DNA of 8,034 nucleotides from Elusimicrobiota bacterium. GTDB taxonomy: Bacteria; Elusimicrobiota; Elusimicrobia; UBA1565; UBA9628. Position numbers and translations under genes: made by a program. How positions within the stretch are numbered: position 1 is the first letter of the stretch; the number at the start of each line of letters is the position of its first letter. This document shows positions 1-4,319 of this stretch, one piece after another. Under the pieces are notes generated by a model. The model searched no databases. It saw only the letters and a program-made list of their open reading frames with translations, and was not told where the DNA came from. The stretch spans positions 1 to 8,034 of the forward strand of contig JAHFCD010000081.1 in NCBI GenBank assembly GCA_023249695.1, read 5' to 3'.

Positions 1-483
1 CGCGCGCTCGTCGTCGTGACCGGCGGGACCTTCGACAAGGAATACGACGAGCTCCGCGGCACGTTGTCCTTCCGTAAAACCCACCTTCCCGAGATGCTCG
101 CCCTCGGCCGCTGCCGCCTGAAGACCCGCGTGCTCGAGCTGATGATGAAGGACAGCCTGAACATGACCGCGGGCGACCGCCGGAAGATCCTGGGCGCCTG
201 CCGCCGCGCCCCGGAGAACCGCATCGTGATCACCCACGGCACCGACACGATGGCCGAAACGGCCGAGGTCCTCGGCCGCGGGCTCGCGGGAAAAACCGTC
301 GTGCTGACCGGCGCGATGCGCCCTTACCGCTTCGGCTCGTCGGACGGCCTGTTCAACCTCGGCTCGGCCCTGTCCTTCGCCCAGACCCTGCCCCCCGGCG
401 TCTACGTGGCCATGAACGGCCTCGTGTTCTCCTGGGACGACGTGAAGAAGGACAAGCAGCTGGGCGTTTTTACCCGCCGATAG
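1..483 (+). CDS. Short single-domain asparaginase-like protein (5' end cut by window edge)
   Basis: The frame is open from base 1 and ends at TAG 481-483. It reads as the N-terminal catalytic domain of a type I/II L-asparaginase, which would hydrolyse L-asparagine to aspartate and ammonia. Visible landmarks by window codon are TGGT (7-10, nucleophile Thr motif), a nearby Tyr in DKEYDE, the KDSLNMT segment (usual substrate-binding Ser), HGTDTM (usual Thr-Asp pair), LTGAMRP, the SDGLFNLG helix, and DDVKKDK at the position of the usual catalytic Lys. The C-terminal asparaginase domain, which completes the active site in the roughly 330-residue enzymes, is absent. As I recall, proteins of about 160 residues with this architecture and a similar ending (PPGVYVAMNG) form a real family in bacteria, so I do not call it truncated. 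Only a few start-proximal residues should be missing; the GTG at 16 lies inside the TGGT strand and is not the start. Substrate and activity are inferred. Confidence 0.85.
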   Translation, partial: RALVVVTGGTFDKEYDELRGTLSFRKTHLPEMLALGRCRLKTRVLELMMKDSLNMTAGDRRKILGACRRAPENRIVITHGTDTMAETAEVLGRGLAGKTVVLTGAMRPYRFGSSDGLFNLGSALSFAQTLPPGVYVAMNGLVFSWDDVKKDKQLGVFTRR

Positions 484-520
484 CGGCCAAAAGGCCCAGG
501 CGCTCTCCCCGGCCCGAGGG

Positions 521-526
521 TATAAT
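521..526 (+). promoter_or_regulatory. -10 box (TATAAT) for the secreted-protein gene
   Basis: A perfect TATAAT lies 6 bases (AAGGGC) before the ATG at 533. A transcript starting at the normal distance from this hexamer would begin at or beside the A of the ATG, giving a leaderless mRNA. No recognisable -35 hexamer is found 16 to 18 bases upstream. A weak GAGG (516-519) is 13 bases from the ATG, too far to be a good ribosome binding site. Confidence 0.6.
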
Positions 527-532
527 AAGGGC

Positions 533-1174
533 ATGAGACCGATCCTCCTTCTGACGCTTCTGCTCGCCTCCCCCGCTTTCGCCGGCCCCATGCGCCTGAA
601 GGGCGGCACGAAATCCGAGAACAAGCTGCGCCTCTTCGTGGAGAACGACGCGAAGCTCAAGGCCCGCATCCAGGACGCGATCAAGCGCGAAGAGCGGTTC
701 GTCGCCGAGGCCCGCGAGTCCGACCTGCGCGACGCGGTGTCCGACGCCTCCGTCAACGATCTCCGCTCCGACGCCGAGAAGACGACCGGCGAAAAGCGCA
801 AGGCGCTTCTCGAGTCGATGCCCGGCATGAAGGCCTACGGCGGCCCGGCCTGCGCGTCGCTCGCCGCGTGCGTCGAGCCCGACATGTCCATCGAGGTCTC
901 CAACGCCAACGACGTTCCCGGCATTCTTCGACGCATGATACGGCCCTGGATGACTTTGCAGCAGGAGCGCGGCTCCGAGATCGAGGTCGTCACCGCGGAA
1001 GGCGCCGGCGACGCGGCCCTCACCGTGAAGCTCAAGGGCGTCGACGCCGCGCCCCTCACGCTCAACGTCTCCCCTCACCTGATCGGCGGCTTCTCGGTCT
1101 GGTTCGACCACCCCGAAGCGGCCGCCGCGCTGTACGCCCGCGAGCGCGAGGCCGTCCTCAAGACCGTCCGTTAA
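533..1174 (+). CDS. Small secreted/exported protein of unknown family
   Basis: This encodes 213 residues that I do not recognise. Residues 1-17 form a clear signal peptide: a short Arg-containing n-region, a Leu-rich core, and a likely signal peptidase I site after ASPAFA. The mature protein is therefore probably periplasmic or extracellular. Residues 28-95 are highly charged and probably helical (many Lys, Glu, Arg, Asp). Two cysteines at 107 and 113 (ACASLAACVE) could form a disulfide. The region from about 118 to 192 has alternating hydrophobic residues (SIEVSNAN, EIEVVTAEG, ALTVKLKG, LTLNVSP) that suggest a small beta domain. The protein ends in a short Ala/Glu/Arg helix. The ATG at 533 is supported by the signal peptide and by the TATAAT just upstream. 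The gene lies 49 bases after the asparaginase-like gene on the same strand but has its own promoter-like element. Its stop overlaps that of the convergent radical SAM gene. Function unknown. Confidence 0.8.
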   Translation: MRPILLLTLLLASPAFAGPMRLKGGTKSENKLRLFVENDAKLKARIQDAIKREERFVAEARESDLRDAVSDASVNDLRSDAEKTTGEKRKALLESMPGMKAYGGPACASLAACVEPDMSIEVSNANDVPGILRRMIRPWMTLQQERGSEIEVVTAEGAGDAALTVKLKGVDAAPLTLNVSPHLIGGFSVWFDHPEAAAALYAREREAVLKTVR

Positions 1175-2223
1175 ATCAGGCGCAGCTGATCTCCGAGCGG
1201 ACGGCGGAAATTCCCCCGCTCCAGCGGCGGCTGGCTTTTCCGGTTGAGCCCCAGACGCCTGCACGTCAGCGCGAACAGCTTCGACAGGTGCTCGGCGAAC
1301 ACGCCCTCCCCGCGCATGCGCGACCCGAAGCGAGGATCATTGAGCTCGCCGCCGCGGATCGCCTTGATCTGGCTGAGCACCTTATCCCGCTTCGCGGGAT
1401 AATTAACAGATAGCCAGTCGTCGAACAGCGGCCCGAGCTGGTGCGGCAGCCTCAAGGGGACGTAACCCGCCATCGTCGCGCCCGCGTCCGCCGCCGCCTC
1501 TAGGAGCTTGGGCATCTCGTGATCGTTGAGGCCGAGGATCATCGGCGCGGTCATCACGCCGACCTGTATACCGGCCTTCGTCAGCTCTCTCATTGCGGCC
1601 AACCGCGCCGACGGCGCCGAGGCGCGCGGTTCCATGCGCCGGGCGAGCTCGCCGTCGAGCGTCGTCAGCGAGATCATCACGCGCACGCCCGCGTGGCGCG
1701 TGAGCTCCTGAAACACGTCGATATCGCGCGTGACGAGCGCGTTCTTCGTCACCAGACCGCAAGGCTGTCTCACGTCGGCCATCACCTCGAGGCACCCGCG
1801 CGTGACCTTGAGCTTGCGCTCGATGGGCTGATAGACATCGGTCACGCCGCCGAGCGCGATCGTCTCCGGCTCCCAGGACTTTTTCGCCAGCTCCTCGGCC
1901 AGAAGCTGAGGCGCGTTTTCCTTCACGAAGATCATGCTCTCGAAGTCGAGGCCCGAGGACAACCCCAGGTACTCGTGATAGGGCCGGGCGTAACAGTAGA
2001 CGCAGCCGTGCTCGCAGCCGCGGTACGGATTGAGGCTCCAGGTAAAGGGGATGTCGGGGCTGTCGTTCTTGACGAGAATGGACTTGGCCGTGTCTCGGTA
2101 AAAACGCGTCTTCGGCGCGGGCGTCTCGGAGGGGTCGGCGCTCTCCTCCCACTCGTAGGCGAGCTCCTCGAAACGGTTCGTCGGGTTAAGCGCGGTTCCC
2201 CGTCCGCGCGGCGCTTCAGGCAT
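1171..2223 (-). CDS. Radical SAM protein, SplB-like, PA0069 family
   Basis: This is a 350-residue radical SAM enzyme. The [4Fe-4S]-binding motif CxxxCxxC is plain at C70, C74 and C77 (CEHGCVYC), preceded by LNPYRG and followed by YARPYHEYLG, as in the SplB group (COG1533) that includes spore photoproduct lyase. The N-terminal RGRGTALNPTNRFE, the TDVYQPIE and MEPRASAPSARL segments, and a C-terminus of FRRP followed by QLRLI point to the PA0069/Rv2578c-type subgroup, not to true spore photoproduct lyase. The enzyme should cleave S-adenosylmethionine to a 5'-deoxyadenosyl radical; its substrate is not known to me. A nucleic-acid repair role is suggested by family relatedness and by the SOS-box-like palindrome in its promoter. 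The ATG at 2223 fits the conserved RGRG start and lies 5 bases after a -10 box. It converges on the secreted-protein gene, the two stops sharing the bases TTAA. Confidence 0.92.
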   Translation of the reverse strand: MPEAPRGRGTALNPTNRFEELAYEWEESADPSETPAPKTRFYRDTAKSILVKNDSPDIPFTWSLNPYRGCEHGCVYCYARPYHEYLGLSSGLDFESMIFVKENAPQLLAEELAKKSWEPETIALGGVTDVYQPIERKLKVTRGCLEVMADVRQPCGLVTKNALVTRDIDVFQELTRHAGVRVMISLTTLDGELARRMEPRASAPSARLAAMRELTKAGIQVGVMTAPMILGLNDHEMPKLLEAAADAGATMAGYVPLRLPHQLGPLFDDWLSVNYPAKRDKVLSQIKAIRGGELNDPRFGSRMRGEGVFAEHLSKLFALTCRRLGLNRKSQPPLERGNFRRPLGDQLRLI

Positions 2224-2228
2224 GCCAC

Positions 2229-2257
2229 AGTATAATCGAACAACTGTTCGATATCAA
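2229..2257 (-). promoter_or_regulatory. Promoter of the radical SAM gene (TTGATA-N17-TATACT)
   Basis: On the minus strand a -35 hexamer TTGATA (2257-2252) and a -10 hexamer TATACT (2234-2229) are separated by exactly 17 bases. Each matches the sigma-70 consensus at five of six positions. The -10 is followed by GTGGC and then the ATG at 2223, so the transcript should start at the start codon or within a base or two of it. There is no Shine-Dalgarno sequence in the 5 intervening bases. This is the best-formed promoter in the window. Confidence 0.72.
2235..2252. promoter_or_regulatory. Candidate LexA/SOS operator
   Basis: ATCGAACAACTGTTCGAT is a perfect dyad with 8-base arms and a 2-base centre. 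Its core, CGAAC-N4-GTTCG, matches the palindromic SOS-box form known from Firmicutes and Actinobacteria. It fills the 17-bp spacer of the radical SAM promoter and touches the last base of the -35 hexamer, so a bound dimer would block RNA polymerase. LexA binding is inferred; the dyad and its placement are seen directly. Confidence 0.6.
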
Positions 2258-2371
2258 GGCCTGTCCTACACGCGCTGGCGCTCCCCCGATTTTCCCACTA
2301 CAATCGATAAGGTCCATTTTCAAGGACGCACGAGACGGATCGCGGACCGACACGTTCGACGACGGGGCCGG

Positions 2372-2393
2372 GAACTCTTCCCGGGAAGAGTTC
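2372..2393. repeat. 22-bp perfect palindrome upstream of the VOC gene
   Basis: The arms GAACTCTTCCC and GGGAAGAGTTC meet with no spacer, centred between 2382 and 2383. The palindrome ends 22 bases before the ATG at 2416. It is not followed by a T-run, and the gene on its left diverges, so a terminator role is unlikely. It could be an operator for a dimeric regulator of the VOC gene, or an RNA stem in its leader. The identity of any binding protein is unknown. Confidence 0.6.
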
Positions 2394-2415
2394 GGGTTAA
2401 CGGCCGGCGAACCGA

Positions 2416-2817
2416 ATGGAGACGATTAAACCCATGCACCTGAGAGTGGCGCGCCCCTCGGACGATCTCGACGGCGTGGTGAAGTTTTACCGCGACGGCC
2501 TCGGATTCGACGTCCTCTGCGAATTCAAGGATCACGGCGGATTCGACGGCGTCATGCTCGGCCGGAACGGGGCGCCATATCATCTCGAATTCACCCGGAA
2601 GGCCGGCCATGAGGCCGGCCGAGCGCCGACGCAGGACAACCTGCTGGTATTCTATTTCCCGGACGCGGACGAATGGCGCCGGGCCCTCGACCGCTTCGAA
2701 GGCGCGGGCTACAAGCCCGTCGCGGCGTTCAATCCCTACTGGGACAAACACGGAGCGACCTTCGAAGATCCGGACGGCTACAGGGTCGTGCTTCAAAACA
2801 CGCGCTGGCCCGCCTGA
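2416..2817 (+). CDS. VOC family protein (glyoxalase/bleomycin-resistance fold, YycE-like)
   Basis: This encodes 133 residues, the usual length for a two-module VOC (beta-alpha-beta-beta-beta) protein. Module 1 spans about residues 8-60 (LRVARPSDDL, VVKFYRDGLGF, FDGVMLG, PYHLEFT). Module 2 spans about 75-128 (NLLVFYFPDADEW, FNPYWDKHGATFEDPDGYRVVLQN). The wording resembles the YycE-like group of uncharacterised VOC proteins. In metal-dependent VOC enzymes the strand after DPDG normally carries a Glu ligand; here that position is Val125, so a glyoxalase I-type reaction is doubtful, and a binding or metal-free role is possible. The start is uncertain. ATG 2416 has no ribosome binding site. ATG 2434 gives MHLRVARP, closer to family N-termini as I remember them, and has GGAGA at 2418-2422 with an 11-base spacer. 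The gene converges on the MATE gene with an 11-base gap. Confidence 0.88.
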   Translation: METIKPMHLRVARPSDDLDGVVKFYRDGLGFDVLCEFKDHGGFDGVMLGRNGAPYHLEFTRKAGHEAGRAPTQDNLLVFYFPDADEWRRALDRFEGAGYKPVAAFNPYWDKHGATFEDPDGYRVVLQNTRWPA

Positions 2818-2828
2818 GAGCCGGAGGC

Positions 2829-4196
2829 CTAGAACGGCGCGGCGACGGCCGCGGGCGGATCGGAGACCGGTCCGGTTTCGAGGCCCGTGCGCTCCCATTC
2901 GCGCCAGAGCAGAAGGGAAACCGACGCGAGGCCCGCGACGAGGCCGAGCCAAAGCCCCGTCGCCCCCCACCGCAGGCCGAAGCCGAGGCCGACGCCGACG
3001 GGCAGGCCGATCAGCCAGTGGCCGAGCACGTTGATCAGGAAGGGCCGCCGCGTATGACCGAGCCCGCGCAGGGCGCCCGTCAGGACGGCCTGCGCGCCGT
3101 CGAACACCTGGAACGCGGCGCCGCAGTACAGCAGCGGCTTGGCGCGCGCGATCAGAGCGTCGTCGGCGCCGAAGAGACCGAGGAGAAACCGCGGCGCCAG
3201 CGCGAACGCGGCCCCCGTCGTCGCCATGAAAAGGACGCTCATGATCAGCGCCGCGCGCCCCGAGGCCCCCGCCGCGCGCGGTTCGTTGCGCCCGAGCGCC
3301 TGCCCGACCCGGGTCGCCGCCGCGTGGGACAGCCCCATCGGCACCATGAAGGACAGGCTCGCCAGGTTCAGCACGAGCTGATGCGCGGCTAAGGTCTCGG
3401 CGCCGAGGCGGCCGACGAGCGCGGTGACGAAGGAAAAGAGGCCGACCTCGACGGCCATCGCGGCGCCGCCGGGCAGGCCGAGCGCGATCACGTCCAGGAA
3501 CAGGCGCCGGTGCCAGCCGTGGAATTTGAAGGCGATCGCGCGCAGGCGGCCCCACGCCGCGGCGGCGACGATCGCGAACATCGTCAGGTTGGCCCCGAGC
3601 GTGGCGAACGCGGAGCCGCGCACGCCGAGCGCGGGCGCGCCCAGGCGGCCGAAGACGAGCACCGCGTCGAGCGCCGCGTTGACGAGGTTGCCCGCGACGA
3701 TCGCGACCAGCAGCGGCGTCGTGACGCTCATGGATTGGAGGAACTGGCGGCACGCGACGAAGCACAGCCCCGGGAACACGCCCCAGCGCAGGATCGCGAG
3801 GTAGCCGACCGCGCCCTCGGCGGCGCGCGGATCCACGCCGATGAGCCGGAACGCCCCTCCGGCGAGCCCGAACAGGAAGAACAGCGGCAGCGCGACGCAA
3901 AGAGCGATCAGGAGCGTGTGCACGAGCAGCTGGCCGCACAGGTCGGGCCGTCCCGCGCCGAACGCCTTCGAGGAATGGCTGTCGATGCCCATCACGACGC
4001 CCATGCCCACTACGAACCCGGTGAAGTAGGTCATCGAGCCGAGGCCGACGGAGGCGATCGCGACGGGGCCGAGGCGCCCGACGAACAGCATGTCCACCGT
4101 GCCGTACAGCACCATGCCGATCTGGGTCAGCGCGATGGGGCCCGCGAGCGCGAGGACCGAGCGCGCCTCCGGCCACGGAAAAGTCTTGATCGCCAC
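2829..4196 (-). CDS. MATE family multidrug/cation efflux transporter (NorM-like)
   Basis: This encodes 455 residues, normal for the MATE family, with about twelve hydrophobic membrane spans in two homologous six-helix halves and a short Pro/Ala-rich cytoplasmic tail. The first helix region contains VDMLFVGRLGPVAIASVGLG, the classic MATE N-terminal signature. Acidic residues in membrane spans align with the functional ones of Vibrio cholerae NorM: Asp35 (TM1), Glu250 (TM7, AMAVEVGLFSF) and Asp366 (TM10, FQVFDGAQAVLTGALRGLG). Such pumps export cationic drugs or metabolites in exchange for Na+ or H+; the substrate here cannot be read from sequence. The GTG start at 4196 gives a conventional N-terminus directly before the first membrane helix and lies 5 bases after a TATCAT hexamer. 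The gene is single, converges on the VOC gene and diverges from tex. It is unlikely to be co-transcribed with any neighbour. Confidence 0.95.
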   Translation of the reverse strand: MAIKTFPWPEARSVLALAGPIALTQIGMVLYGTVDMLFVGRLGPVAIASVGLGSMTYFTGFVVGMGVVMGIDSHSSKAFGAGRPDLCGQLLVHTLLIALCVALPLFFLFGLAGGAFRLIGVDPRAAEGAVGYLAILRWGVFPGLCFVACRQFLQSMSVTTPLLVAIVAGNLVNAALDAVLVFGRLGAPALGVRGSAFATLGANLTMFAIVAAAAWGRLRAIAFKFHGWHRRLFLDVIALGLPGGAAMAVEVGLFSFVTALVGRLGAETLAAHQLVLNLASLSFMVPMGLSHAAATRVGQALGRNEPRAAGASGRAALIMSVLFMATTGAAFALAPRFLLGLFGADDALIARAKPLLYCGAAFQVFDGAQAVLTGALRGLGHTRRPFLINVLGHWLIGLPVGVGLGFGLRWGATGLWLGLVAGLASVSLLLWREWERTGLETGPVSDPPAAVAAPF

Positions 4197-4201
4197 GCCC
4201 T

Positions 4202-4207
4202 ATGATA
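4202..4207 (-). promoter_or_regulatory. -10-like box (TATCAT) for the MATE gene
   Basis: TATCAT on the minus strand is followed by AGGGC and then the GTG start at 4196, so the predicted transcript start falls at the start codon. No good -35 lies 16 to 18 bases upstream. The nearest TTGACA-like hexamer (CTGACA, 4224-4219) is inside the inverted repeat at only 11 bases, which is too close for a standard promoter. Confidence 0.5.
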
Positions 4208-4217
4208 CGAGTTCCTG

Positions 4218-4292
4218 GTGTCAGGCCAGCTAATTCGTTGAATGGTGCGTCCGGATGTTCCACGGAATTCAACGAATTAGCTGGCCTGACAC
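4218..4292. repeat. 26-bp perfect inverted repeat (MITE/REP-like candidate) between the MATE gene and tex
   Basis: The left arm (4218-4243) begins GTGTCAGGCCAGC and the right arm (4267-4292) is its exact reverse complement over 26 bases, with a 23-base loop (4244-4266). Each arm contains a nested small dyad, ATTC-N3-GAAT. The bases just outside are TCCTG (4213-4217) and TCCGG (4293-4297), a 4/5 match that could be a worn target duplication. A further outer pairing GAGT (4209-4212) with ACTC (4298-4301) extends the fold. The element is visibly richer in A+T than its surroundings. Both neighbouring genes read away from it, so it is not a terminator for them. TGTCAGG-type termini recall REP sequences mobilised by Y1 (RAYT/IS200-like) transposases, but no transposase is present here, so that origin is inference. 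Confidence 0.7.
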
Positions 4293-4306
4293 TCCGGACT
4301 CTAAGG

Positions 4307-4312
4307 TAAAAT
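4307..4312 (+). promoter_or_regulatory. tex: -10-like box (TAAAAT) for tex
   Basis: TAAAAT is followed by 7 bases (TGACGAC) and then the ATG at 4320, again placing the predicted transcript start at the start codon. A -35-like CTGACA (4286-4291) lies 15 bases upstream, inside the right arm of the inverted repeat. The AAGG at 4303-4306 is 13 bases from the ATG and too distant to be a good ribosome binding site. Confidence 0.5.
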
Positions 4313-4319
4313 TGACGAC

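Larger units (their letters stand above)
2224..2415. other. Divergent intergenic region, radical SAM gene / VOC gene
   Basis: This 192-base non-coding stretch is richer in A+T at its left end. It holds the promoter and SOS-like operator of the radical SAM gene, a possible rightward -10 hexamer TACAAT (2299-2304) without a convincing -35, and a 22-bp perfect palindrome (2372-2393). Short open frames crossing it show no family resemblance. If the TACAAT is used, the VOC mRNA would carry a leader of roughly 105 bases containing the palindrome. Confidence 0.6.

Noticed and set aside
1..483. Asparaginase-like gene as a truncated pseudogene
   Set aside because: The sequence after the stop is another gene's promoter with no C-domain remnant in any frame, and natural single-domain relatives of the same length and ending exist as far as I recall.
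485..496. GGCC-AAAA-GGCC hairpin after the asparaginase-like stop as a terminator
   Set aside because: The stem is only 4 bp and has no T-run after it, so it is weak evidence in a GC-rich genome.
470..1264. A 264-codon minus-strand frame opposite the secreted-protein gene
   Set aside because: The plus-strand product has a textbook signal peptide and a TATAAT before its start. The minus-strand product is Gly/Ala/Arg-rich and lacks any domain, and it would overlap two other genes.
2169..2180. CGAAACGGTTCG as a second SOS-type site
   Set aside because: It lies inside the radical SAM coding region, its arms are only 4 perfect bases, and it is 2 bases shorter than the CGAAC-N4-GTTCG form.
2320..4272. 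A 650-codon minus-strand frame spanning the MATE and VOC genes
   Set aside because: Most of the product is Arg/Pro/Ala-rich with no domain and it is out of frame with the convincing MATE protein; its last part is antisense to the VOC gene.
4218..4292. Long inverted repeat as a bidirectional transcription terminator
   Set aside because: Both flanking genes read away from it and there is no T-run on either side, so it has no transcripts to end in this window.
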